Below the pieces are notes generated by a model. It saw nothing but the letters and a program-made list of their open reading frames with translations. It was not told where the DNA came from and searched no databases. Source: Psychroserpens jangbogonensis (GTDB lineage Bacteria > Bacteroidota > Bacteroidia > Flavobacteriales > Flavobacteriaceae). Taken from it: a stretch of 64,000 bases of DNA. Shown in pieces: positions 47,846 through 58,500 of the stretch. Made by a program: the position numbers and the translations under genes. Position 1 is the stretch's first letter; every line of letters starts with the position of its first letter. The DNA lies in NCBI RefSeq assembly GCF_000797465.1, contig NZ_JSWG01000015.1, positions 419,123-483,122 on the forward strand. Reading direction: 5' to 3'.

Positions 47846-49411
47846 GTGAAAATTTTCTCTAAAGAACAAATATATGAAGGTGATAGATTAACCTCTGAAA
47901 AACAGAATATTACCTCTACAGAATTAATGGAGCGCGCAGGAGTCCAAATTTTCAATTGGCTGCACATTAGAATGCAAGGCGCTCCAGTACCTATTCATGT
48001 ATTTTGTGGAATCGGTAATAATGGAGGAGATGGTCTGGTTGTTGCTCGCCACTTATTTACACATGGTTATAATGTAAAAACCTACATTGTTAATTGTAGT
48101 GATAAACGTTCAAAAGATTTTTTAGTGAATTATGATCGTATAAAAGAAGCTACGAAAGAATGGCCTACGATGTTGACTTGTAGAGAAGAATTTCCTCAAA
48201 TCCATAAAGATGATGTTCTTATTGATGCGGTTTTCGGAATTGGTTTAAATCGTCCCGTAGATGAATGGGTTACTCAGTTATTTATGCATTTTAGAGCTAG
48301 TGAAGCTTATACGCTTTCTGTTGATATTGCATCTGGAGCATTTACTGATAAAGTTGTAGACAATGAAGACAGCGTTGTTTGGTCTAATCATACGTTAAGT
48401 TTCCAATCTCCAAAAATCATTTTCTTTTTACCTGAAACTGCTAAATACGCAGTTCAATGGGAAGTTTTGGATATTGGTATTGATAAAGAATTTTTATTCA
48501 ACACAGAAACAGAGGCGATACTTATTGGTAAACATGAAGTTTTGCCCATGTACCAGCCAAGAGAAAAGTTTTCTCATAAAGGCACTTATGGACACGCCTT
48601 AATTATAGGAGGTAGTTATGGCAAAATTGGAGCGACGCTTTTAGCTTGTAGAGCCGCATTGTCATCAGGTGCTGGCTTGGTAACGGCATTTATACCAAAA
48701 TGTGGGTATTCGATTTTACAAACGGCTTTTCCAGAAACTATGGTTATTACGGATACTAATGAGAATATAATTACAGATATTAATTTTGATATAAAACCAA
48801 ATGTAATTGGTTTAGGAATTGGTATGGGAACTGATCCTAAAACTGTGGTTGCTTTAGAGAAATTTCTCAAATCAAATAAAGTACCGTTGGTTATTGATGC
48901 TGATGGATTAAATATAATTTCTAAGAAAAAAAGCTTATTAAAATTATTACCTAAGGAGTCTATTTTAACGCCACATCCAAATGAATTAGAACGCTTGGTT
49001 GGTAAATGGAAAGATGATTTTGATAAACTAGGAAAAGTCAAAACATTTTCAAAAAAACATGACGTCATTGTTGTAATCAAAGGCGCAAATACAATAACTG
49101 TTTATGATTCAAAATATTATATCAATACCACAGGAAATCCGGGTCTTGCAACCGCAGGCACTGGAGATGTTCTAACTGGTATTATAACAGGTATTATAGC
49201 ACAAGGTTATGATCCATTACAAGCTACTTTATTTGGTGTTTACCTTCATGGTCGTTCAGCAGATATTGCTATCGAAGATTTAGGGTATCAAAGTTTAATA
49301 GCAAGTCATGTTATTGAAGCTTTAGGAAAAGCTTTTATAGATTTGTTCAAACAACCCGATCAACCTCAAGTTGAACAAGAACCAGAGCCAGAGCAAGAAC
49401 AACTAAAATAA
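47846..49411 (+). CDS. nnr: bifunctional NAD(P)H-hydrate epimerase / dehydratase
   Basis: 521 aa from the GTG at 47846, whose product MKIFSKEQIYEGDRLT matches family N-termini; an in-frame ATG 60 bp upstream adds an implausible leader. N-terminal YjeF_N epimerase domain (GIGNNGGDGLVVARHL). C-terminal ribokinase-like ADP-dependent dehydratase domain (GGSYGKIGATLLA, and the catalytic GNPGLATAGTGDVLTG). It repairs hydrated NADH/NADPH. The C-terminus has an unusual Pro/Glu/Gln-rich tail (QPQVEQEPEPEQEQLK). Confidence 0.93.
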   Translation: MKIFSKEQIYEGDRLTSEKQNITSTELMERAGVQIFNWLHIRMQGAPVPIHVFCGIGNNGGDGLVVARHLFTHGYNVKTYIVNCSDKRSKDFLVNYDRIKEATKEWPTMLTCREEFPQIHKDDVLIDAVFGIGLNRPVDEWVTQLFMHFRASEAYTLSVDIASGAFTDKVVDNEDSVVWSNHTLSFQSPKIIFFLPETAKYAVQWEVLDIGIDKEFLFNTETEAILIGKHEVLPMYQPREKFSHKGTYGHALIIGGSYGKIGATLLACRAALSSGAGLVTAFIPKCGYSILQTAFPETMVITDTNENIITDINFDIKPNVIGLGIGMGTDPKTVVALEKFLKSNKVPLVIDADGLNIISKKKSLLKLLPKESILTPHPNELERLVGKWKDDFDKLGKVKTFSKKHDVIVVIKGANTITVYDSKYYINTTGNPGLATAGTGDVLTGIITGIIAQGYDPLQATLFGVYLHGRSADIAIEDLGYQSLIASHVIEALGKAFIDLFKQPDQPQVEQEPEPEQEQLK

Positions 49412-49451
49412 TAATAACAATAGTACAAATAGTTAATTAGATATATAAACA

Positions 49452-49483
49452 AAAAAAACCACTCATTACAGAGTGGTTTTTTT
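49452..49483. terminator. bidirectional terminator between nnr and the TlpA-like gene
   Basis: A perfect stem AAAAAAACCACTC / GAGTGGTTTTTTT with a 6-nt loop, between two convergent genes and functional in both directions. Confidence 0.92.
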
Positions 49484-49500
49484 ATCTATTAAATTAGTGT

Positions 49501-50538
49501 TTATATGCTAAGTTTCTCTTCTAAGAGTTCAACCAATTTCGGATTTGATGGTCTTGGAGCATCAGGACTAACAATATTTCCGTTTGGATCAATAAGAATA
49601 AAACGAGGAATACCATTAACCTTGTAGTTTTTCACAAAATCAGATTGCCAAGCATTATCAGAAAATAACTGAATGCCTCCTAATTCCTTATCCTTAACCA
49701 TTGTTTTCCATGATTCAAAAGCTTTCTCTTTTGTACCACTTCGTCTTTCATCATCAACAGAGATACTTACAAACTCAATGTTTTTCCCATGGAATTGTTC
49801 TTCCACTTTTTTAAGTGAAGGAATTTCACGTTTACATGGTCCACACCAAGTAGCCCAAATATCTACATAAACATACTTACCTTTTAAGTCAGAAAGCGAT
49901 GTCGTTCCTCCATTGAAATTAATATAATTTTCAAAAGTTGGAGAAGCAGCTCCTTCAGGAAGTGATTCACGTAAAGCTATTTTCCCAGCTAAATATTTTT
50001 TTAATGAAGTAATAGTGCCTTCCATATTAGTGGCACCATTTGCTTTATGTAATGAATCTAACCCTTTGTAATTAGATTCTAATTTTTGATAACCGGTTTT
50101 GTATTCTGAGACAGCCTTATCTAAACTTTCAGCGTTAGGATTTGCAAATAAATCATCAGTAAAATAAGTGTCCGACAATAAATAAGATTGTATAACATAA
50201 TTATTAATATCTGATCCATCTCCTTTATATGTTAAGGTCTTATCAAAATCACTATAATCAACTTCAAAAGAAGAGTCAAATCCATTTTTTAAATATATAG
50301 ATCCAAATTCATCACCATGTTTTATAGAGTAATCGCCATCAGCTACTTTTAAAGTATCACTAAAAGTACCATCTTCATTAACAGTAATCACCTTTTCAAA
50401 TTCTTTGTCAATGTATACTTTTAAAGTTTTACTTTCATGAGAATTTAATATTTTACCGCTAAGGGTTACATAATCTTTAGGCTCTTCTTGGCATCCTATA
50501 ATGGATAAAGCACATAATATTACAAGTATTCTTTTCAT
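49501..50538 (-). CDS. TlpA/ResA-like thioredoxin-fold lipoprotein with DUF4369-like N-domain
   Basis: About 345 aa from the ATG at 50538 (an upstream ATG at 50562 is less likely). Lipobox LSIIGC (Cys16) anchors it to a membrane. Residues 25-110 form a beta domain like DUF4369, with a helical linker to about 200. A redoxin domain follows with active site WCGPC (Cys232 and Cys235) in YVDIWATWCGPCKREIP. It is probably a periplasmic thiol reductase for cytochrome or protein disulfides. In this window the giant cysteine-rich proteins 2 kb away are plausible but unproven clients. Confidence 0.85.
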   Translation of the reverse strand: MKRILVILCALSIIGCQEEPKDYVTLSGKILNSHESKTLKVYIDKEFEKVITVNEDGTFSDTLKVADGDYSIKHGDEFGSIYLKNGFDSSFEVDYSDFDKTLTYKGDGSDINNYVIQSYLLSDTYFTDDLFANPNAESLDKAVSEYKTGYQKLESNYKGLDSLHKANGATNMEGTITSLKKYLAGKIALRESLPEGAASPTFENYINFNGGTTSLSDLKGKYVYVDIWATWCGPCKREIPSLKKVEEQFHGKNIEFVSISVDDERRSGTKEKAFESWKTMVKDKELGGIQLFSDNAWQSDFVKNYKVNGIPRFILIDPNGNIVSPDAPRPSNPKLVELLEEKLSI

Positions 50539-50663
50539 TTGAAATTGTTTTAGTTTCATCAAAAATAAAAGATTAAAAGTATTTATTTACATTTTATTAA
50601 TTATTAACATTTGTTGCATACTATATATGTATTGTTGATTTTTGAAAAACCAAACAAATTAGA

Positions 50664-52175
50664 ATGAATACTGTGCATAAAATATCTTCTGAAACTTTAG
50701 ATCTTTCCACGATAAATGACATTATTTTTCAGCAGAAGAAAATAGAACTATCTACAGAGGCAATTAGTAAAATCTCAAAATGTAGAGAATATCTTAATTC
50801 AAAGATGCAAGAACAAGGTGATCCAATTTATGGTATAAATACTGGCTTCGGATCCTTATGTAATGTGAAGATTTCAAAAGATAAACTAACACAGTTACAA
50901 GAAAACCTTGTGATGTCTCATGCATGTGGTATAGGAGATCAGGTTCCTAAAGGAATTGTTAAACTAATGTTGTTTTTAAAGATACAATCTCTTAGTTATG
51001 GTCATAGTGGAGTGCAAGTGGAAACTGTAGAGCGTTTAATTTATTTTTATAACAACGATATTTTACCTTTAGTTTATACACAGGGCTCTCTTGGAGCTTC
51101 TGGAGATTTAGCACCATTAGCACATTTAGCCTTACCATTAATAGGAAAAGGTGAGGTATATTATAATGGTGAAGTTTGTAATGCTGAATCTGTACTAAAA
51201 GAATTACAACTAAATCCTATCAAATTACAATCTAAAGAAGGATTGGCATTACTCAATGGAACTCAGTTTATGAGTGCATATGGTATTCATCTAATTCTGA
51301 AATCTTATAAACTGTCTTATATGGCAGATTTAATATCTAGCATTTCAATAGATGCTTTTGATGGAAGAATTGAACCATTTAATGAACTAGTGCATTTAGT
51401 TAGACCTCATAATGGGCAAATTAAAACTGCAGAACGTATAAGAGGGTTCCTTGAAGGAAGTGAATTAATCGACCAAGAAAAAACAGATGTTCAAGACCCT
51501 TATTCGTTTAGATGTATTCCTCAAGTTCATGGCGCAACAAAAGATACTTTAGCATTTGTTGAAAGGACATTTAAAACTGAAATTAATTCAGTTACTGATA
51601 ATCCAAATGTATTTATTGCGGAAGATAAAATAATCTCTGGAGGAAATTTTCACGGACAGCCCTTAGCTTTAGCTTTAGATTATTTAAAAATAGCAATGGC
51701 TGAATTAGGGAACATTTCTGAACGAAGAATTTATCAGTTAGTTTCAGGCCTTAGAGGCTTACCGACTTTTTTAGTAGACAATCCTGGTTTAAACTCAGGA
51801 TTTATGATACCACAATACACAGCAGCTAGTATTGTAAGCGCAAATAAGCAACTTGCAACTCCAGCAAGTATTGATAGTATTGTGTCTAGTAATGGTCAAG
51901 AAGATCATGTAAGCATGGGAGCAAATGCTGCTACACAAGCGTATACATTAATTCAGAATGTTGAGCGTATTTTGGCAATAGAATTACTCAATGCTTCTCA
52001 AGCACTAAATTTCAGAAAACCTAAGCTGTCTTCTCCGTTAATTAATTCTTTATTAAATAGTTATAGAAATCAAGTTCCATTTGTAAAAGAAGACCGTATT
52101 TTTCATGATATGATAAAATCTTCAATACTTTTCATCGAAGATTTTCGCATAGATAATGATTTGCTTTTCGATTAA
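50664..52175 (+). CDS. hutH: histidine ammonia-lyase
   Basis: 503 aa. The MIO prosthetic group forms from Ala145-Ser146-Gly147 in GSLGASGDLAPL. Other aromatic ammonia-lyase signatures are YGINTGFGSL, SHACGIGD (the His supports histidine as substrate), QVHGATKD, SVTDNPNVF and GNFHGQPLAL. It deaminates L-histidine to urocanate. No other hut gene is adjacent, which is common in this group. A -7-like GATTTTTG lies at 50637-50644. The last 27 codons have a decayed homologue at 61488-61568. Confidence 0.92.
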   Translation: MNTVHKISSETLDLSTINDIIFQQKKIELSTEAISKISKCREYLNSKMQEQGDPIYGINTGFGSLCNVKISKDKLTQLQENLVMSHACGIGDQVPKGIVKLMLFLKIQSLSYGHSGVQVETVERLIYFYNNDILPLVYTQGSLGASGDLAPLAHLALPLIGKGEVYYNGEVCNAESVLKELQLNPIKLQSKEGLALLNGTQFMSAYGIHLILKSYKLSYMADLISSISIDAFDGRIEPFNELVHLVRPHNGQIKTAERIRGFLEGSELIDQEKTDVQDPYSFRCIPQVHGATKDTLAFVERTFKTEINSVTDNPNVFIAEDKIISGGNFHGQPLALALDYLKIAMAELGNISERRIYQLVSGLRGLPTFLVDNPGLNSGFMIPQYTAASIVSANKQLATPASIDSIVSSNGQEDHVSMGANAATQAYTLIQNVERILAIELLNASQALNFRKPKLSSPLINSLLNSYRNQVPFVKEDRIFHDMIKSSILFIEDFRIDNDLLFD

Positions 52176-52226
52176 ATGCAAATAAAATTGTTCAACTGTT
52201 TATTATCATAAAAATCGTCGAATTTA
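52176..52226. other. gene-free stretch after hutH, start of a 388-bp intergenic region
   Basis: No gene or clear terminator was seen. From about 52190 (GTTCAACTG) it is recognisably homologous to the region at 61584 upstream of the second giant gene. The rest of the 52176-52563 interval is the promoter and leader described separately. Confidence 0.5.
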
Positions 52227-52258
52227 TTTGGCAATCAATATTTTATCTTCTATTTTTG
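52227..52258 (+). promoter_or_regulatory. canonical promoter of giant gene 1
   Basis: TTTG (52227-52230), 20 bp, TATTTTTG (52251-52258): an exact Bacteroidetes TTTG-N20-TAnnTTTG promoter. The second giant gene has the same elements with identical spacing at 61621-61652. The predicted transcript starts near 52265, giving a leader of about 300 nt. Confidence 0.65.
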
Positions 52259-52264
52259 AAAGTA

Positions 52265-52563
52265 AGTTAAGGTGAGTTCAATTCACTTTGGCCACACGAA
52301 AAATAATAACACACTTTTATTTTTTCGTGTTCCTACCCAAAATTGTTTGATAGCACAACAATTGATTATTAGCACATTTATTGATTTTTGAATACGTGAT
52401 GTATTCAATCCCAGAGTGATTTTATTTTACATGTTTATGTAAAATAAGATACCTCAATTTGGTCCCAAACCTATCACTTTAGCGATATCCGCTTTAGTTA
52501 TGTCGATTGCAGAGATGTAATCAAAATAAATGTTAAGATAATTTTAATTTAAAACCAAATGTT
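52265..52563 (+). promoter_or_regulatory. long structured 5' leader of giant gene 1
   Basis: Contains three inverted repeats shared with the second copy. Hairpin B: ACACGAAAAA / TTTTTCGTGT (52294-52330). Hairpin C: TTGAATAC-GTGAT-GTATTCAA (52388-52408). Hairpin D: TTATTTTACAT-GTTT-ATGTAAAATAA (52422-52447). A 67-nt core (52342-52408) has only one difference from its counterpart (61741-61807) and holds two TAGCACA direct repeats. In hairpins B and D the copies differ by paired compensatory substitutions, which supports selection on the folded form. An alternative promoter inside the core (TTG-N18-GATTTTTG) cannot be excluded. Confidence 0.6.
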
Positions 52564-55500
52564 ATGTTTATGAGCAATTTTACCCGAAGTGGTAGTCGCG
52601 CCAAAATCTGGCAGTCTATCACGAATTTATCGTGTTGTAGCATTGATCTTATTACTAAACAAACTAGAAGCATGAAGGCATTTGCCTTTATCATGCTTTT
52701 TGCGTTTAGTGTAGGAACAGTAGAAGCACAAGAAGAAAGAAGTACTTTCTTCGATCGTTGTCAAGAGGATGCACCTCCTGGACCAAGTGAAGCAGATGTT
52801 GCTAACTTGTATTTAAACCAATGTGGAGACACTCCAGCAACAGTTACTAAGACAGCTATTATGTCAGGTGACGATTGTGATTGGGAAGTAGAATACACTT
52901 ACTTTATTAAGTGTGGTGCTTTCGAAGAAGAAATCAAAGTTGGTTATGTTGGAGGAGACAGAACACCACCATCACTTAATGATGGCGCGCAAGTTCCAAC
53001 AGGAGAGTTGGGAATGAACTTATGTTTTAGTCAAGCACCAGCAGGACCAAAAGTAACAAGCATCGCAGCTCTGTATTCAGATAACTGTGGAGAAGTTCTT
53101 GTTACTAAGTCAGGATCACCTCAAGGAGATGATTGTTCATGGACAGCTTTTTACAAGTATTCAATAATGGATTCTTGTGGTAACATGATTGCAGACTTAG
53201 ACGTTAATTATACTGGAGGCGATACAGAAGCTCCTCAATTATTAAAAGACGCAGAAGTTCCAGTAGGCTCAAATACATTAAACTTATGTTTTGATAACAA
53301 ACCATTAGGACCAACAGAATTAGAAATAGCTGCATTATTTTCAGATAATTGCGGAACTGTTTTAGTTACAAAATCATTAGGAACAGAAAAAGGTAATGAT
53401 GATTGTAAATGGTTATCAGCATTTGAATATACAATTCAAGATAGCTGTGGAAACTTTGCAGACCCAATCTATGTGGAATACATGGGTGGTGATACAGAAG
53501 ACCCAGTTTTAAGTGGAGTTCCAATAGATACAGAAGTAACTTGTATTGATTTAATTCCAGCACCAGCAAATGTAACAGCTACAGATAACTGTACAGATAA
53601 CATTCAAGCAGTGCTTACAGAGAATTATGATAATTTAGGATTAGCATGTGAAGGTGGAGAATTAGTAAGAACATGGACAGCTACCGATCTTTGTGGAAAC
53701 TCAATTAGCGCTAGTCAAACAATTGTTGTTTTACCAGCACCTATGGCATCTTTTGAGCCAGTGTCACCAGAAACAATTTCATGTGAAGAAGCTTTTAGCT
53801 TCCAAGCAGATGATTTAATATATAATAATGGTGTATCAAAAAGTGCTTGTGCAATTGTAGGATCAGTTCCAGGATTAGTAACATCAAACTTTACATTATG
53901 TGGAGGAACTATTACTGTAAATTGGACATATACAGATGATTGTTTACGTACAATAAATGCAGAGAAAGTTTATACAGTAACACCAGCACCAGCAGCAACA
54001 TTAGATGTAGTTGAGAACTTTACATTAAGTTGTGAAGCAGCAGCAGCATATGTAGCACCTTCATTAAACTATAGTAATGGATTACAAGGTGATTGTAGCT
54101 TAGATGGTTCAATTCCACCAGTTCAAAAGGATCAATTTGATGCTTGTGGTGGTAAAATTATTGTAGAATATATCGGAGAAGATGCTTGTGGTAATCCATT
54201 AAGCACAATTTTAGATATTACAGTGTCACCAGCACCAGCAGCAGTATTTGACGCTATCGAAGTAGAGTCAGAATTATCTTGTGCAGATGCAGATACATAT
54301 ACAGCAACTGCCTTAAACTATTCAAACGGATTAGAAGGGATTTGTAATATTAGTGGTTCAATAGAGCCAGTACAAACAAATGAGTTTGATTCATGTGGAG
54401 GAAAAATCACAATTACTTGGACAGGTCAAGACGAATGTGAAAACCCTTTAACAGCAACAGTAGATATTAATGTGTTACCAGCTCCAGAAGCAGATGTAAC
54501 AACACCAGAATTTCCATCTAATGTTTCATGTGCAGATGCAGCCGGATTTACAGCAGCAGATGCTACTTATACAAATGGCTTAGAAGGAACTTGTAATATT
54601 TCAGGATCATTAGAAGCAACGGTTGTTAAATTATATGATTCATGTGGTGGTAAAATTACTATTACATATAATGGAGAAGATGCTTGTGGACGTCCACTAA
54701 GTGCAGGTCCATTTGATGTTGATGTTGATCCAGCACCAGAAGCTACTGTTTCTGCACCTGAGTTTCCATCAGATATTATGTGTTCAGATGCAGCAGGATT
54801 TAGTGCAGCAAATGCTACATATAGTAATGGATTAACAGGAGACTGTGAAATTTCAGGATCTTTAGAAGCAAATATTGTAAGAGCATACGATTTATGTGGT
54901 GGTAAAATTACTATTACATATAATGGAGAAGATGCTTGTGGTCGCTTATTAAGCGCAGGACCATTTGATGTAAACGTTAACCCAGCACCAGAAGCTAGTT
55001 TTGATACAGCTGCGCATGAAGAGATTTCTTGTGAGCAAGCTGATGGTTATTCTGCACCTTCATTAAACTATTCTAATGGTTTAGAAGGAGAATGTGGAAT
55101 TAATGGAACTGTAGATGGTGTATTAAGCGGAGAATTTACTTCTTGTGGAGGTTTATTATACGTTGATTGGACTTACACAGATGAATGTGGACGTTTAATT
55201 ACAGCTAGAAAACAATTAAAAGTATCACCAGCACCAGCTCCAACACTTGACGAAGTAGAAAACTTCACATTAAGTTGTTCTGATGCAGATGGATACCAAG
55301 CACTACCATTATATTATTCAAATGGATTAGAAGGAACTTGTAATATTTCAGGTGATTTATTACCAGTACAAACAAACAACTTTAATGAGTGTGGTGGAAC
55401 AATCACAGTTACATGGGACGGTACAGATATTTGTGGAACTCCACTAAGTGCTACTCAAACTATAACTGTATCACCAGCACCAGAAGCTATGTTTATCAAT

Positions 55501-58500
55501 CCTTTACCAAGTATTGAAGTTGCATGTGATTTAGCTGACGATTATATCGTTACTAACTTAGCATATAGCAATGGACTTGAAGGAACTTGTGGTATCAATG
55601 GAGATGTTCCAGGGGCATTAAGTGGAAGCTATGATGCATGTGGAGGAACTTTATATGTAGACTGGAAATTTGTAGATAACTGTGGTCGCGAGATTGATTA
55701 CAGAAAAACAATTACAGTTTTACCAGCACCAGAAGCTGAAGTAACAGCTCCAGAGTTTTCTGATAAGATAGCTTGTGCAGATGCAGCAGGATTTGCAGCA
55801 GATGACGCTACTTATACAAACGGATTAACTGGTTTATGTGAAATCTCAGGAAGTATCGAAGCAACTGTAGTAAAAAATTACACAGCTTGTGGAGGAACAA
55901 TTACTATTACTTATGATGGAGTTGACGCATGTCAAAACCCATTAAGTGCAGGACCATTCGTAATTGACGTTGATCCAGCACCAGAAGCAACAGTAACAGC
56001 TCCTGAATTCCCAGCTAACATTATGTGTGCAGATGCAGCAGGTTTTGCAGCAGGAAATGCTACATATAGTAACGGCTTAGAAGGAACTGCTTGTGATATC
56101 TCAGGAGATATCGAAGCTACAGTAGTTAAAAATTACACAGCTTGTGGAGGAACAATCACTATTACTTACACTGGTAAGGATTTATGTGAGCGTGACTTAG
56201 CAGCAGGACCATACGTAATAAACGTTGATCCAGCACCAGAAGCTACAGTAACAACACCAGAATTCCCAGCTAACATCATGTGTGCAGATGCAGCAGGTTT
56301 TGCAGCAGGAAATGCTACATATAGCAATGGCTTAGAAGGAACAGCGTGTGATATTTCAGGAGAAATAGAAGCAACTGTTGTTAAAAACTACACAGCATGT
56401 GGAGGAACAATTACAATCTCTTACGCAGGTAAGGATATTTGTGATCGTGATTTAGCAGCTGGACCGTTTGTGATCGAAGTTGATCCAGCACCAGAAGCTA
56501 CAGTAACAACACCAGAATTTTCAGATAAGATTGCTTGTTCAGATGCAGCAGGTTTTGCAGCAGATGACGCTACTTATAGCAATGGCTTAGAAGAAACTGC
56601 TTGTGAGATTTCAGGAAGTATTGAAGCAACTGTTGTTAAGAACTACACAGCATGTGGAGGAACAATCACAATCTCTTACGCAGGTAAGGATATTTGTGAT
56701 CGTGATTTAGCAGCTGGACCGTTTGTGATCGAAGTAGATCCAGCACCAGAAGCTGAAGTAACAACACCAGAATTCCCAACTAACATTATGTGTGCAGATG
56801 CAGCAGGTTTTGCAGCAGGAAATGCTACATATAGTAATGGTTTAGAACAAACAGCATGTGATATTTCAGGAGAAATTGAAGCAACTGTTGTTAAAAACTA
56901 CACGGCTTGTGGAGGAACAATCACTATTACTTACGCAGGTAAGGATATTTGTGAACGTGACTTAGCAGCAGGGCCATTCGTAATAAACGTTGATCCAGCT
57001 CCAGAAGCAGAAGTAACAACACCAGAATTTTCAGATAAGATTGCTTGTGCAGATGCAGCAGGTTTTGCAGCAGGAAATGCTACTTATAGCAATGGCTTAG
57101 AAGGAACAGCGTGTGAGATTTCAGGAAGTATTGAAGCAACTGTTGTTAAGAACTACACAGCATGTGGAGGAACAATCACTATTACTTACGCAGGTAAGGA
57201 TATTTGTGATCGTGATTTAGCAGCTGGACCGTTTGTGATCGAAGTAGATCCAGCACCAGAAGCTGAAGTAACAACACCAGAATTCCCAACTAATATTATG
57301 TGTGCAGATGCAGCAGGTTTTGCAGCAGGAAATGCAACATATAGTAATGGATTAGAAGGAACTGCGTGTGATATCTCAGGAGAAATTGAAGCAACAGTAG
57401 TTAAAAATTACACAGCTTGTGGAGGAACAATCACTATTACTTACGTAGGTAAGGATATTTGTGAGCGTGACTTAGCAGCAGGACCATTTGTAATTACAGT
57501 TGATCCAGCTCCAGAAGCTACAGTAACAGCTCCAGAATTTCCAGCTAATATTATGTGTGCAGATGCAGCAGGTTTTGCAGCAGGAAATGCAACATATAGT
57601 AATGGATTAGAAGGAACTGCTTGTGATATCTCAGGAGATATCGAAGCAACAGTAGTTAAAAATTACACAGCTTGTGGAGGAACAATCACTATTACTTACG
57701 CAGGTAAGGATATTTGTGAGCGTGACTTAGCAGCAGGACCATTCGTAATAAACGTTGATCCAGCTCCAGAAGCAGATGTAACTACACCAGAATTTTCAGA
57801 TAAGATTGCTTGTGCAGATGCAGCAGGTTTTGCAGCAGGAAATGCTACTTATAGCAATGGCTTAGAAGGAACAGCGTGTGAGATTTCAGGAAGTATTGAA
57901 GCAACTGTTGTTAAGAACTACACAGCATGTGGAGGAACAATCACTATTACTTACGCAGGTAAGGATATTTGTGATCGTGATTTAGCAGCTGGACCGTTTG
58001 TGATCGAAGTATCACCAGCACCAGAAGCTACAGTATATGCACCTCAATTCCCATTAGATATAGAATGTGTTGATGCAGCAGGTTTTGCAGCAGGAAATGC
58101 TACTTATAGCAATGGATTAGAAGAGACTGCATGTGATATTTCAGGTAGTATTGAAGCTACAGTTGTAAAAGCGTATGACGCTTGTGGAGGAACAATCACT
58201 ATTACTTACGCAGGTAAGGATATTTGTGAGCGTGACTTAGCGGCAGGTCCATTTGTGATCGAAGTTAAGCCTGCACCAGCACCTATATTCTATCCAATTG
58301 AGCCAGCTAACCTTGCTTGTGAGGATTTAGCAACTTATGTTCCTGAATTTTTAGGATACAGTAATGGTATTGAAGGTCCTTGTGGCATCAATGGAAGTGT
58401 TCAAGGTGTTGCAGATCCATTTACTGGAAGCTGTGGTACGTTTGATGTACATTTCTCTTATGTGTCTTGTGGAGTAGAAATTACTTCTAAGCAAACCATA

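Noticed and set aside
48616..49080. A 154-codon open frame antisense to nnr
   Set aside because: It is a shadow of the dehydratase domain, with no start context or family resemblance; nnr on the plus strand is unambiguous.
53366..53569. Minus-strand open frame that recurs at 62766-62969
   Set aside because: It recurs only because the coding strand is duplicated. It lies wholly within the giant genes and has a low-complexity Leu/Tyr-rich translation.
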